This document shows, one piece after another, positions 22,460-35,739 of a DNA stretch of 64,000 bases. The position numbers were made by a program, and so were the translations under genes. Origin of the DNA: Diphasiastrum complanatum (taxonomy: Eukaryota; Streptophyta; Lycopodiopsida; Lycopodiales; Lycopodiaceae). The first letter of the stretch is position 1. Each line of letters starts with the position of its first letter. Below the pieces are notes generated by a model that worked only from the letters and a program-made list of their open reading frames with translations, had not been told where the DNA came from and made no database searches. The stretch covers positions 57,848,920 to 57,912,919 of the forward strand of contig CM055101.1 of assembly GCA_029204225.1 (NCBI GenBank), read 5' to 3'.

Positions 22460-24305
22460 GTCTGGGTGATGCAGGTATGAACGATCCAGTGGAGCTATGA
22501 GATAGTGTCTTTCACCAAGAAAAATAGCACTCGGAGCGTCTCAAGATAGAGGACTCCATATGGGGTATCGGCAGTCCGGATGGTAGGAGGCAACAAAGTT
22601 CCTTCGATCGGAGCTTCGGGGAATATCAGAACGATCGTCGTAGGTAAAATTCGGGGAGAATTCATGAAAAATCTTGCAGTTTCGGTGGTTTCGGGGAAAT
22701 CATCAGTGGTGGCTTCATAATTCGCTGTGTGGATAGCCCTTTGGCACAACGAGGCTTGCATGGGTATACAAAGAGCAGCGATGGAGAGCCATAGCAATTT
22801 ACAGGATCAAATTTGGTTGAAAACGAAAAAAATCTGGCAAATTTCCAGTTTCGTGGGGTGTTGATGGATTTTTGAGAAAATCGACTTGTTTGCAGTCAAT
22901 ACTGCATTAATTGGAGGACTGTAGATTGGATCAGATCACTAGAGGTAGGGCGACCTCAGTGGGCTAGGCAACTGCAAGAGGAATCTCAGGGAAAGCCTGA
23001 GTAAAGCTCATAATATCCTTCTCTTCAAAGCTGCTAGGGTTTGCAGGCTAGAAAAATGAAAGGCTTTCTCTATAGGAGCCTGTTTCAGGATTTGTAAAAC
23101 TCTAGTGACCTAGTGATGTACGTTCGCTATTTGGCTACCTTAGGGCCAAAATTTGGGACAAGTTTTGGCTGGTGAAACCTGCTATAGGACGGTACAATGA
23201 GGCATTATCACTTCGAAATCATTATTACTAACTCCTGATAGGGTAACAGGGTGTTTGGAAGCGGTAAATGCCATATGGGGGCGAATGGTAGAGAAATTGT
23301 GTGGAGAAAGCTAGTATTGGCGACGGAAGTGCAGTTTGGCAGCGTGACTACTCATCATTGGCGACAATTTTGAGAGGGCAAGCAATCACAGGTGAGAGGT
23401 AGGCATGGTATGCCATTTATGGGTGAAAAATTCTCGTGATCAGGTTCAACTCTTGGGGTTAGAACCAACAACGTCAAGTGGCATTTTGGAGGAACGCTCT
23501 CACAAGTATGATCGACAGTGACATTGTTGAGTTAGGTGATAGCTGCATTGACAAACGCATCTATAGCTTGAAAATTTCTCATTTGGAGAGAAATATGGGC
23601 TAGCTTGGAGGTACACACATATTGGCGGTCATAGGTGATGAAAGTGCCGATTGGAAACCATTGGGCAAGATAGCGGACTTGCATTGGACGAGCTGTGTGT
23701 GGGACACACAAAGGATGAAGAATGGGTCAATAATCACAATTTGGATGCTCTTGGTGAGTGGCGAGTGTGATGATTTTGCGGTTTTGTAGTCGGTAAGTCA
23801 TTTTTGATCAAGTCATAGTAGCTGTGGAGCACTGTATCAGGTTTGTCATCAAAGAGATACACTTCAACTGCCAGTTTGGATTAGTCAAGTCAATTTTCCA
23901 TATCAGTATTGCATCAAGGATGCAAATTCCAGTGATGACAGGGTGCAAATCGTTTGGTTTGGGCCATGGAAGATCTCACAGGTTCACTTGGAGGGATATT
24001 GGCATGTCACGTCATGTGAGGGACTTGATGGTGGCATTGGAGTTCACATCTCAATGTATCAACACTTTCTCTGTTTTATCATCTTCAGATTGTGAAGCTC
24101 TTCATTTACTTTTCTAGCCTACCTCTTTGGCATTTGCTGATTTGCAGCTCTGTGAGTTAATAATCTGCAACTGTTTCACTTCCTACACCATCATACTAAC
24201 TTTTCTCACGGTTTCTTGTAATGGTTTATTGTAATGAGACAGGTGTTTGTTCTCAAATCCAATAGATGGGTGTTTGTTCTCAAATCCAGTAGACAGGTAC
24301 GTTAA
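22460..24305. other. Non-coding interior of an LTR element
   Basis: GC is higher than in the flanks, but no frame shows gag, protease, integrase or RT motifs. Near 24242-24297 a roughly 27-bp segment GTGTTTGTTCTCAAATCCAA is repeated twice in tandem just before the LINE begins. Confidence 0.4.
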
Positions 24306-26397
24306 CCAACTAGGGCTCTTGGTTTTCAGCTTCGTGACAGTTTTCATGACCACCTATTTCCTCATCAGTTTGGTTGTGCTACTCCTGGGAGTTGCGAGAC
24401 AATCATACATGCTTTGCGTGCTACCTTGGATCTTTATCCAGATTGGGTTGTCCTTCAAGTGGATGTTAAAAATGCTTTCAATTCTGTATCCCGAGGGGCC
24501 ATTTTCGAAGAACTTCGTGCGACTCACGGTCCTCTCGCTCAGCTCATCCCGTTTGTTCGCTATTTTTATTCCATGGATGCGCCTCTATGTTTCAGTCATG
24601 CTTCTCGCTTACGTGATGTTTCAGTTATCTCATCTACTGATGGTATCAGACAAGGTGATCCCTTGGGTGGTGTTCTTTTTGCTTTGGCGCACTTTCGGGC
24701 ATTGCGTGCTTCTTCTACTACTTTTCCTTCTTGTTTGTTTCTCTCTATTTTTTGATGACACGCATATTGTGGGACCTGCTAATGACGTCTTTCCGGCTTT
24801 CCTACATTTCTCTCAGCAACTTTCGGCTTTGGGCCTCACTGTCAATCCCTCTAAGTGCGTTGCTTGGTGTCCTCAGGGCCTCCTTCCTGAGCTCCCTTTA
24901 CCTACAGGTTTCAATACTCCAGTTGATGGGATTAGAGTGCTTGGTATTCCTATAGGTTTCTCGGATTTTGTGGCTTCCTCTTTGCGGGACACTTTGGACG
25001 CACATCTTTGTCACGCTGATCTGCTACCAAAGCTTGGCAATGCTCAAGTTGCTCTAGGGATTCTCACTCAATGCTTCGCTCAACGGCCAAGTTATATTCT
25101 ACGGTGTGTTCCTCCCTCTCTTGATGTTTTGGCTTTGCTACAGGATTTCGATAATACTTTATCAGATATTTTGGGTCGCTTGATGGGTTCATAATCCTTT
25201 CGTATTCCCAATGGTCAGTTCGTTAAGAGGCAAGTCTCTCTTCCCGCTTCGTCCGGAGGTGTTGGTCTTTCTTGCATAGCTTCTATTGCTCCAGCTGCTT
25301 TTATGGGAAGTTGGGCCCTTGTTGCCTCTGCACTTATCTCTCGGTTTCAGCAGGACAACAAGCCCATTCTTCTCGATTCAGTAGCTCATGTGGAAACAAG
25401 CATTCTTCCTTTCCAACAACATCTTCGTGCGGCCAAGGATCTCATTCCTCCACCTGTGCGAGCTTCTTTGCCTCCCTTTGAGTCTTTGCTTAGCCATCAG
25501 TGTGCTCATTTTCAAAAGTATCTTTTGGAGCGCTTCCCTTCTCATGCTTTCACTCAGCTTCTCATTGATTCACCTTCCGATGAGACTCGGGCTCGCCTTT
25601 TGTCTTGTGTAGGTCCGGGTGCTGGCGTTGGCTTGTTGCGCGCCCTGTTTATTCCACACTTGCGCCTTTCTTCAGAGTTGTTTCTCACCGCTCTTCGGAT
25701 TAGATTGGGTAACCCTCATCCAGTGCTGGTAGGTTTGACAAAATCTTCATGTGGTCACCCTGTTGATCCTATTGGCACTCATCTCATGCGTTGCCCTTCT
25801 GGCGGAGAGCGTACTGCGACTCATGATTCTATTCGTGACGTATTGGCATCTATTGCTCATGAGTGCGGCTTTCATGTTGTTCGGGAGCAGACCCCCATCT
25901 TGCTTGTGTCTGATTCACAGTCGCCTCGGCGTCGAGTTGATCTTGTTCTTTTGCGCGCGGGGATTTGCACGCTTGGGGATGCTGTTGTTGCTGATCCTTC
26001 GTGGCCTGACCTCCTTCGTCGTGCTTCAACTACTCAGGGTGCCGCTGCTTCTCATGCAGCTCTAGATAAAGAGCGAGATTATTCACATCGCACTCCTGGA
26101 GAAGGCTTTATCCCTTTTGCTTTGGAAACATATGGGTGCCTGCATAAGAAATTCGATGATTTTCTATCCTCCTGTGCAGGTTTTGCAGCGAAACTCCAAG
26201 GTCGTGGTGCCTCACCTTTATCTATCATTACGGCTTATTATCGTCAACGAGTTTCGATGAATTTACAACGCACCCAGACACTTGCAATACTTCGACGTGC
26301 CGTAGTTGCAGGAACGGCTGCTTCACAGCTTCCTGCACTACCTAAACTTCCAACTGTCTTAACTAGCGACTTACACCAAGCGGTAGGCTTTATGTAG
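24306..26397 (+). pseudogene. LINE: reverse transcriptase with zinc-knuckle/endonuclease-like C-terminus
   Basis: The RT begins at about 24306 (after a stop) with HQFGCATPGSCETIIHALRA, motif A LQVDVKNAFNSVSRG (24456-24500) and motif B DGIRQGDPLGGVLFALA (about 24640-24690). A frameshift near 24740 is followed by motif C FFDDTHIVGPA, where YADD is usual, and the thumb with LSALGLTVNPSKC. The same frame runs to 26397 except for one TAA at 25192-25194. The C-terminal part holds SSCGHPVDPIGTHLMRC (from 25744, a Cys-Cys-His-Cys-like knuckle), HDSIRDVL, RRRVDLVL and GDAVVADPSW, an arrangement like the restriction-like endonuclease of R2-type LINEs or related RT proteins. It is truncated at the 5' end, and its GC is higher than its surroundings. 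The endonuclease assignment is inference. Confidence 0.8.
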
Positions 26398-26530
26398 ATA
26401 CTCTGCGAGATTGTTGCTTTGTTATACTTGTACAGTATCTCAATTCGCCTTATGGCCTTTACGCCGTTTTACATGCATTCCTTTGTACTATGATGGGTTT
26501 TCCCATCTTTTATTAATAAAAACAAGAAGT
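26398..26530 (+). other. LINE 3' untranslated end
   Basis: After the stop at 26395-26397 come 3' sequence, a small hairpin GATGGGTTTTCCCATC (about 26490-26506) and an A-rich end TTATTAATAAAAACAAG. A 3' hairpin close to the tail is common in LINEs for RT recognition. Its use here is inference. Confidence 0.45.
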
Positions 26531-26933
26531 TAGTAATGGAGGCCCTACAAGAGACTTGATGGGAAAGATGGGCAAAGCATAGAAATGAAACCCACAATAT
26601 TTTTAAAAAAATGATATCACTAAATATTTTGACGATTATTTAAATGCGCCTTTAATGAGTAATAATTTTCAAAAAATCGAGAAGCTTTGAATTGTGCAAA
26701 GTTTTTTTTTTTAGTATAACTCAAAACAGGTTTCCCTACTTAGCATTGCCTCTCTTCAACACACAATAGTGGCCAAAAACACCATTATAATGACGTGGAT
26801 GAAAACATATTACCACTTCAAATAACCTTTATCAACAATAACCACCTCGAATAAGTTAAAATCCATATATTACTTCATATATGTATACATTTGTAGTACT
26901 AATAAGGAAAATCACTAAAATATGATTGAACAT

Positions 26934-27659
<726 letters not shown>

Positions 27660-28215
27660 AACCGTCATTTAAACCATTTGAAATGACGGTCAAAAACCAT
27701 CATTTAAATTGACTTAAATGACGACCATTAAAAACTATTTTTTTTATTTTGCCAAAATAGAGAATAAATGACGGCCAAAAACCATCATTTAAATCAACTT
27801 AAATGACAACCATTAAAAACTGTCTTTTTTATTTTGCCAAAATGAAGGATAAAGGACGGCCAAAAACCGTCATTTAAGTCGACTTAAATTGACGGCCAAT
27901 TAAAAATGTCTTTTTTATTTGTCAAAATGGAGAATAAATGATGGCCACAAATCGTCATTTAAATCAACTTAAATGACGGCCATTAAAAACTGTCCTTTTT
28001 ATTTTGCCAAAACGAAAAATAAATGACGGCCAAAACCGGTCATTTAGTTGACTTTAATGATTGCCATTAAAACCGCCATTTTTATTTTGTCGAAACAAAA
28101 AAATAAATGACTGTAAAAAACTGTCGTTTAAGTCAACGTAAACAATGGCCAATAAAAACCATCTTTTTATGTTGCCAAAATGGGAAAAAAATGACGAACA
28201 AAAACCATCATTTAA
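27660..28215. repeat. Tandem array of about 84-bp units with TGACGGCC palindromes
   Basis: Starts of AATAAATGACGGCC-like units lie near 27764, 27848, 27932, 28018, 28102 and 28186, a period of 84-86 bp. Each unit has a hairpin-forming block (ATGACGGCC AAAA accGTCAT) followed by CAACTTAAATGACGGCCATT, then CTGTCTTTTTTATTTTGCCA. Looser copies extend left to about 27510. No coding capacity. Similar subterminal palindromes are known in plant CACTA/En-Spm and other DNA transposons, but no element ends were found. Confidence 0.8.
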
Positions 28216-29548
28216 TCAACTTAACTGATGACCAAAGAATAGATGGCTCAATTTATAGAGCCTTGGTGATCAAATTGGAGTATACTAGCCTTAGGCCAAG
28301 ATGTGGTCTAGTTTTTCGTATAAGTGACTGTCTAACGAGTTTGAATGATCCTATGGAGTGTCGTTTCCATCCAAAACTAAGCCAATAGATTCACAATAGA
28401 TTTATGACGTTAGAAAAAGGCCTCTCCTGATATTGGCCACGTCAAACGTGTCTATAAGTGCCAAGATCTCTTGATGTTGTACTTCTAAGGGCTATGACTT
28501 AGCCTAACTTGAATAGTCCATAACTTGACGGTTACTTGCCCTTTCTAACTCGATTCAATTCCTCATGTTTCAATATGATGTTAGCTACTGCTAAAAATTG
28601 ACCATGCAAATTAATCTATTAGAAAACAACCATGGTAGAGTTATATCGGATATGCATATCCCTATGACCAAGCAGGGAGATCCTCATTATCTTTTATATT
28701 AGGCACTAGTACATGATAGATTATGTTAGACTGATAAGGCCGATCGTTAAAATAGTATTGCTATTTATAAGACCCCCATATAGACGTGTGCCCAGAAAGT
28801 ATCGTAGGCATATTTCTTATTTTATGAGAGGAATAAAATTTAATTATGTAAAGCCATATTAAGTACTTATATACTTACATGATATAGGAATATGAAATTT
28901 GTATTAAGAAAATGACTTAAAATATATCAAAAGGAAGAGCAAGTTGACAAATCTAAAATTCCATATCATGATCCCGAGTGGAATAGACCTTGTGAGGTAT
29001 TGTTTAGAGTAAATTGTATATGGTAGGAATCTCCTAAGGAAGCTCCTTAGGTGGCATCCTAGTGGCATTTCCACATTACACAAATTACAAGTGGAATAAT
29101 GCTCTCCACTAGGGGTCACCATCAAAAGGTGGCTCACTCTACTTTCTTTTAGAGGGGTCTACTTGCATTTATTACTTTGCCTAGAAATACTAGTTCCTAC
29201 ATGGGCATTCCATCTTCCGGGATTCACCATGAGGCTTACACAGTTCTTGCTTATCATTACTAACTAGTATTCCTCGGCTCTCATACTCGGTTCTCAGTCC
29301 TTCGTTCGTCTCATCTTCTTAAAGAACTCCTTGGTCTAAGGTGAGAGGTGCTCTTGGGTAGCTCTAACCGAGCATCTTGGGGATTCATCAGAATCAGCCA
29401 ATAGTATAGAGAGAAATCAACAATCAATTCTCGGGTAGAGAGAGAAAACCAATTTGACTCAAAATGTAGAAAATCTCATTAACTCAAAAAAACTCAAATA
29501 CAAATGAACTTAGCATGCTCTCTAATAGGAACTCGAGGTAGGGAGTGT
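28216..29548. other. Non-coding, partly LTR-like
   Basis: No gene is supported. 29190-29260 (CATCTTCCGGGATTCACCAT) resembles 53200-53260 (CATCTTTCGGGAATTACCAT), a shared LTR fragment. 29522-29547 is the inverted 26-bp match to 5256-5281. The stretch ends at the truncation point of the next copia element. Confidence 0.4.
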
Positions 29549-31742
29549 TTTTTTTTCATTGGATGATATAGCATGTGGTGCATCCAAAAGCTCTAAGAAT
29601 GTTGACACTCGACCTCCTCTTGAATAACATCTCAAAAGATGTCCTTCCATCCAAAAAGCACTTGGCCACATATTGCACAAGAAATTAGCACACAACAAAG
29701 CTTGATCCTAGAATGGCTTATCAAGGTTAGCACTAAACCTCATGGCTTTGGCACTCTCACATAAAGTCCTATTCATCCTCTCGGCCACTCCATTTTGTTG
29801 TGGGGTCATTGGTGTTGTATACCCCCTCTTGATCCCATGCTATCACAAAAGCCCTTGAACTTGGTAGATATGTACTCTATACCATTGTCACTCCTCAAGC
29901 ATTTGATCCTTGTAGAAAATTGGTTCTCCCTTGCATTCTTGAACTTGACAAAAGCATCATACACTTCATCTTTGCTCTTTGGTAGATAGATCCAACAAAA
30001 TCTACTAAATCCATCAATGAAAGGTACATACATCCTAGCTCCACTATTTCTAATTGTAGTAATTCCATGAATATCTGAATGTACAACCTGAAAAGCCTTT
30101 CTAGTTCTAGATGTAGATCTAGTGTAAGGTAGTCCATGTGACTTAGACAAAACACAAGACTCACAAACATGATTCATGCTAGTTAAGGAACTTGGAAGAC
30201 CTATCACAACTTTCTTTCTAGCCATTATCATCAATGACTTGACATTGAGGTGCCCCATCCTTTTTATGCCAAACCTCTTGAATAGGTATCTGCTCTCTTG
30301 CAACACATCCAACTTGGTTAGCAATAACGCAAGCATCTAGTTTGAACAACTTCCCTTGTCTTTTAACTTTTTCAATCAAGATATCCTTCTTTTTGATCAT
30401 GCAAGCATATCCATCAAACTCAACTTTGAGGCCTTTACTTAGCAATTGACTCACACTAAGTAAATTCTTGGTGATAGATGAAATGAACAAAACATCTTCC
30501 AAATGAACATATCTATTTTTAGAGAGAGAAATTGGAATTCTGCCAATCCCACTCACCATCATTGGCCATGTAGATCACCCTCTTGTCATCTCCATATGCC
30601 AACAAAGAAGTGAAGTACTATTTGTAAAAAGTCATGTGTGAACTTGCTCCACTATCAATCCACCATTGATCTAGATCTCCATCATTAGAGAGCAAACATG
30701 AAGACATCACAAAAGCATCATCATTTGCATTTTGAGCTTCCAAATCATCCTCATCAAGAGTAGATTACATTGGTTGTCTCCTTGATATCGATCTCTCTTT
30801 TTCTTGTAGCACTCACTTGCAAAGTGTCCTTTGATGACACAATAGAAGCACTTGAGTTTTGATCTATCTTTCTTTTTGCCATTTGAAGAAGGTTCTCCTT
30901 GATCTTGTCCTTAGACCACTTACTTTTGCTTTTGCCCTTGAATTTTCCTTTGATGAACATAGTCTCCTCTCCAACTTGAGATGTTGATGAAGATCCACCT
31001 CTTGCTTGTGTACAAAAAGTACAAAAAGAACCAAGAGTGGATCCTAATCTGATCCTCAAGAGGGATTGGTTGTCATATTACTTGATCTATCAAGCTACTT
31101 GAGATTAAGATCAATTAGATCAATTCTAGACACAAAATCCTAACAAGAACAATCATTAATTGAAGGTAGGTGTACTTTCTGGTTTTACACGTGTGAAACA
31201 TTGCTGAGTACGGACTCCAACTTGAAAATCAAGTACACATTGATAGAAACTCAAAACAATCAAAACAAATGTAGACAAATGGAGAGAATCACTCAAAATT
31301 GCTTCCAAAACCAAGATTGGTGTCTCACACCGATTATGGCCAAATGTGGCTGTATATATACAATAAGTGAGAGCTCGTGGTACTGATCATCCCTTTGATC
31401 CCACATGTGTGAAGGTGCTTTGTCATATTATGATTCATCATGCAAAACTGACACTTGGACAAAACCTTCTATTTTGAACACTTTCTTGTCAGTGGTGCAT
31501 GTACTGATCTCTCTTAACACTTCATTAATAACATTCATTTTTATAAAATGAAGGGCAATTCTAGTTCTTTTGTGGAATTCTGCAGCTTCATTAGGTGCAG
31601 CAGGTTCTTCTTCAGCTCCACTCACAATATCCATTACATCCCGTAGAATCAACAATGATTCCATTCTGATCTTCCACATTACATAATTGGAAGATGTTAA
31701 TCTCTCACTGTGCTCTAAGAAATGTGAACCAGATGAAGACAT
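29549..31742 (-). pseudogene. Ty1/copia gag-protease-integrase remnant
   Basis: Minus strand, in order: gag start (SERLTSSNYVMWKIRMESLL, 31742-31428), a lysine-rich stretch and zinc knuckle (CFYCVIKGHFASEC across a frame break near 30850), a protease-proximal region (HLEDVLFISSITKNLLSVSQ, 30562-30218), pre-integrase (GHLNVKSLMIMARK, CESCVLSKSHGLPY) and integrase core (VVHSDIHGI, FIDGFSRFCWIY, CLRSDNGIEYIST) to 29806. Further frame-broken integrase runs to about 29550. RT and RNase H are absent. The same family occurs at 0.8-2.6 kb. Its primer site and 5' LTR are at 32505-33199. Confidence 0.85.
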
Positions 31743-32504
31743 CTTCTTGGTGAGAAATTCTAGTAATGATAAAAAATGGAGTTCAAAGGATGTTGCTTGT
31801 TATATCAATCTAGGATCTAACACAGATGTTGATCCACCCTATGAAATCTAGCAATAGATGTGAGAACAAACTCTCAATACAGAAAATCAATCTATCTTGA
31901 ATTTGGATCTTGCTTCAGTCACAAAAGAAGAAGCACATGCAAGCAAGAAGTCTATCTCTCCCACGAGTTTCAAAGTACTGATAAACTCTCTAGGAACTTA
32001 CTTTCAACTCAAAAACAATAATATGTGTGAAATGAAAAGTCTAAGACCTCAAAACACTCACTTCTGTCCAATTCTACATGATTGACAGTGAAAATTGATG
32101 AAAATGGTGAAAAAGACAGATGTGTGCTCACTTTGGCATATCCCACGAGTTGAGTACCCTCTCAAACTCTTTGATTACCTAAAAATCTTCTAAAAACAAA
32201 TTAGATTGATTTAGAAACAAGAGCAACACATTCTACTCTTAAATACCTATCCAACAAGCTATAGAACATCAAATTTGGATCATTCCTTGAGAAGTAGCAC
32301 TCATTAATGAGGGCTAATTTCACACGTGTGGGCTCTCTGTCCGTACAGAGCTTCGTTGGATCAGATCAGCCTTGATTTGATCCACTTATGGTCCTCAGAT
32401 TGCTTGTTTCTCAGTGAGTTTGAATCCCTCTCCCAAATCTGAGTTCCTGCAAGCAAAAACACTGATGATCTGATGTATACACCCTCACCTCTTCAAAGCA
32501 TGAA
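31743..32504 (-). other. Untranslated leader of the minus-strand copia element
   Basis: Non-coding sequence between the primer site (32505-32516) and gag. It contains CACACGTGTG at 32321-32330 and several short AT-rich runs. Confidence 0.5.
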
Positions 32505-32516
32505 GCTCTGATACCA
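32505..32516 (-). other. Primer-binding site, initiator tRNA-Met
   Basis: The plus strand reads GCTCTGATACCA, so the minus strand reads TGGTATCAGAGC, the exact plant tRNA-Met primer site. It lies immediately next to the LTR end at 32517. Confidence 0.85.
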
Positions 32517-33199
32517 TGTGAAGTTTTTAGCACGTGTGAACTTCACCACACACCCTACAGGATCTTAGTGAGGTATTGTGATTGCACAAAATTGATCAAA
32601 GGATAGTATGCTTGAAAGATCTAAGGCAAGAGCACAATGGCATACATCAGATGAAAAAATCTAACTTTTGGGAAAAAGAGGCTGCTCTTGGGTAGAGAGA
32701 GAAAATCAAGAATACAAACCTCAAGTAGAGAGAGAATGGATCCAAAACACCAAAATCTCAATATTCACAATGTAGCAAAACATGCCCAACTTTTCCTACA
32801 TGAGAGAGACTCGAATTCCTACAGTGGAGTTGCATGGAAAGTCCACTTAACTGAACTAATTCACCTACCATAGATCCACATGTGTAACTGCATGCATGTA
32901 TGTTGCATGTACTGCATGTCAACTAATAAAACTGCCTAGACATGTGTAGATCACCGAAACTACTTTGCATGTTGCATGCACTGATTGCGTGGCTTGCATG
33001 CATATAATAAGACTTTGCATGCTATCTAAACATCTGCATGTCATCATAATTGAACCTATCTAACTCAAATCCGAACTACACTAGAAGGATATGTGCTCAA
33101 TTCACACTCCTTTTATGTACAACATGAATTTTTGTGGAAATCATCATCGACATGACCCCAAACTCAAGATAGGAAGATAATATTTTAATAATCTTCACA
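32517..33199 (-). repeat. Copia 5' LTR (minus orientation)
   Basis: A 683-bp segment is bounded by TGTGAAG (32517) and CTTCACA (33199), a perfect 7-bp inverted pair, and is adjacent to the exact primer site. It sits within the RT of a plus-strand copia element that resumes at 33200. A CACGTG box (32531-32536) lies close to its terminus. Confidence 0.75.
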
Positions 33200-34008
33200 A
33201 TTTTAAGTGGTGGTAATAAGCAAGATATAGATAATATCATGATAGCTCTCAAGAATGAGTTTGAGATTCATGAGCTTGGTTATTTGCACTATTTCTTAGA
33301 AGTAGGACTTCTTAAACTACTTTTATAAGTCAAGAGAAATATGCTAACTCTATTCTCAAAAGATTTCATATGGATGAATGCAAATTTGTTTCTACACCTA
33401 TGGAATCAAATGTAAAGCTAGCTAATGAAAGATTCTTCAAGGAAATTACTCTATATAGAAAGCTAATAGAATCTCTTATATATCTAACCATCACAAGACC
33501 AGATCTAAGCTATAGTTTTGGTAGATTAAGTCAATTCATGCATGATCCTAGTGAGTCTCATTGGAAGATAGGAAAAGGAGTATTGAGATATATCTCAGAA
33601 TCTAGAGATTTTGGCATCATGTATGGTGGATCTACACCTAACCTTTATGGATTTTCAAATTCAGACTTTGCAGGTGATCAAATGGATAGGAAATTCATAA
33701 GTGCATATGCTATTTTCATAGGGGATGGAACTATCTCATGGATTTCAAAGCAACCAACTATCTCATTATCTTAAACTGAGGCCGAGTACAATGCATTGAC
33801 TACATGCACCAAAGAAATGCTTTGGATCAAAAGGATGCTCTTGGATCTTCACTTACTGGATTCTAAGAAGAATCCAATCATATTTTGTGAGAACCTCTCA
33901 GTTCAAAGTTTGGCTAACAACTCAGCGTTGTCCGATTCTAAGTATGACATGGAATATTCTAGAATATGGCAACAGACTTCTGCAATAAGCCCAAACACTA
34001 CACAATAG
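33200..34008 (+). pseudogene. Copia RT end and RNase H remnant
   Basis: From the LTR edge the plus strand resumes in RT just after the catalytic site (LSGGNKQDI, IALKNEFEIHELGYLHYFL). It continues with the thumb (STPMESNVKLA, LIYLTITRPDLSY, LSQFMHDPSESHWKIGKG) and RNase H (GFSNSDFAGDQMDRK, TISWISKQPTISLS, then a stop at 33773). The last part is ALTTCTKEMLWIKRMLLDLH and FCENLSVQSLANNS. It is dead by frame breaks and is cut on the left by the LTR insertion. Confidence 0.82.
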
Positions 34009-34341
34009 AAGTAGAGAGTCAGCAATATTAGAAATAGGCAACTAATTGGCATCTTGCATGTGGGAGTCCAACATTGGGCCTTAGGCTAATAAGTGCCATG
34101 GAGCACAATTATTCAATAAGGTATTTTAAACTTAGCTTTTGTAAAGTTCTTAAGTTAAAAACACAACTTTTCCTCAAGAAACACAAAGTGATCTTGACGG
34201 TCAAGATCATGATCCTAATGGAACTTCAGTAGCCAATCAGAGTGAAGGGGGCTCACCTCTCAAATCTATAAGAGTGAACCATTTTCTTTGTATTGCTCTC
34301 CTCCTAATCTTCCTAATAACACTCTATCAGTTTTACTTTTG

Positions 34342-34455
<114 letters not shown>

Positions 34456-34902
34456 CTTTCATTAAGAAAACCATGAAGTGATCATTAAGATCTGTAGGTA
34501 GGAATTCTTTCACCGTTCACTTCCCTTGAGAGGATCAACCTCAAGAGAAGAAGATCTAGAGCCAAGAATGCCTAGATAAGCATGAATAAACCAACCCTAG
34601 AAAAGACCAAATGGAAGAAAAGCAACAAAGATGAACGCCACACAAATCTAGACTATTTCACGAGCATATCCAAAACTAAGATTGACAACCTTAGCAAACC
34701 TAGAATACCACTTCTATCATCATGTTTACCCTCTCCCCATTGGATCGAAGCCCAATACTACACAACCACTCACCCGGTTGGAGGCACTAATTGCTAGCAT
34801 AAATGCTACATTTGTAGAGTTAGGAGTATAATGTACTTTTATTGTGATGTACTTGGTTAAGCATGAAGTAACACCTCTAACAGAGCTGTTATTGAGGGAG
34901 GG

Positions 34903-35224
34903 TGTTAGAATTACTATTCATGGGCAACGCCACTTTGTTATTTATAGACATATTTGAAATGTAATAGATAAATGTGGTAAACGCCCAATGTGCCTAAAGT
35001 CAAGTTTGATATATTTTGGGCCCATCCCAATGTGAAATAGGCTGAGGTCTTTTATGAAGAGGTGTAACCTCTATCTCTCTCTCACGTACTAAATTCCTCT
35101 CGTATTGTAGTGTACAAGTTTATCGAATAAAGCAATGGTGATCTCTCTCTCTCTTTCTGCTATGTGCATGCTCTGATTTCACACACAATTATTGCTTCAT
35201 TTATACAAAGGATAACCATTGACA
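34903..35224 (+). repeat. Probable copia LTR, plus orientation
   Basis: The tract ATTGAGGGAGGG (34891-34902) is followed by TGTTAGAATTACTATTC, the classic plant copia tract/LTR junction. The right edge (near ACCATTGACA) is uncertain. A short CTCTCTCTCT run lies inside. It may be the 3' LTR of the copia remnant at 33.2-34.0 kb, though about 900 bp of uncertain sequence separates them. Confidence 0.45.
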
Positions 35225-35520
35225 ATGGTAGTATCCTGAACAAACTATCTAGGATAGTTTTTTGAGCAACGTAGTTCTACTATCCATTGGTGCACTATAC
35301 TTGTGATTGTATGCAATTCTATGTGAAGAATGATCTATGTTTGTTATTTTTGGATCCACACGTTTGAAATACATTTTGTATGGATAGCAATAGTACTTTA
35401 TCATTTGATTCATGTTTGATCAAGTTCTATAAGAGTTTGCATCTCATTTTGTGTGTAGATGTTGATTTTTCTACATTGATGAGATTGGTAGGATATCTTC
35501 TTTCATCATCATCAAAATCC

Positions 35521-35739
35521 TTTTGCTTACTTGATGTTTAGTATGTATCTAGATTGACCCAGAATCTCATTAGTGTAGGACAATTTTTTATACTGGATTG
35601 GATGTCAAGTTTCAAGTTGACAAGTGTATAATCTCAAGAGAAAATAAAGTTATTGCTAGAGGATCTAGAATTGGTAACTTGTACAAACTAGATTCTAGGG
35701 AGAGTGCTAACATTTCAGATATTGCTTATGAGACCAAGG
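35521..35739 (+). pseudogene. Copia protease/pre-integrase fragment
   Basis: The plus strand reads NLISVGQ in one frame and then, from 35598, KFQVDKCIISRENKVIARGS and GNLYKLDS, the stretch between protease and pre-integrase in copia pol. It is cut at 35739 by the next LTR. Confidence 0.65.

Noticed and set aside
22495-22797. Minus-strand open frame near the LTR at 22.1-22.4 kb
   Set aside because: No family motif, and it lies in the non-coding interior after a plus-strand primer site.
24247-24740. Hydrophobic membrane-like protein at the start of the 24247-25194 frame
   Set aside because: It is the out-of-frame reading of LINE RT motifs A and B. Only the part after about 24745 is in the true frame.
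27660-28215. CRISPR-like array
   Set aside because: Units are contiguous, diverged and palindromic without unique spacers, and the DNA is clearly eukaryotic.
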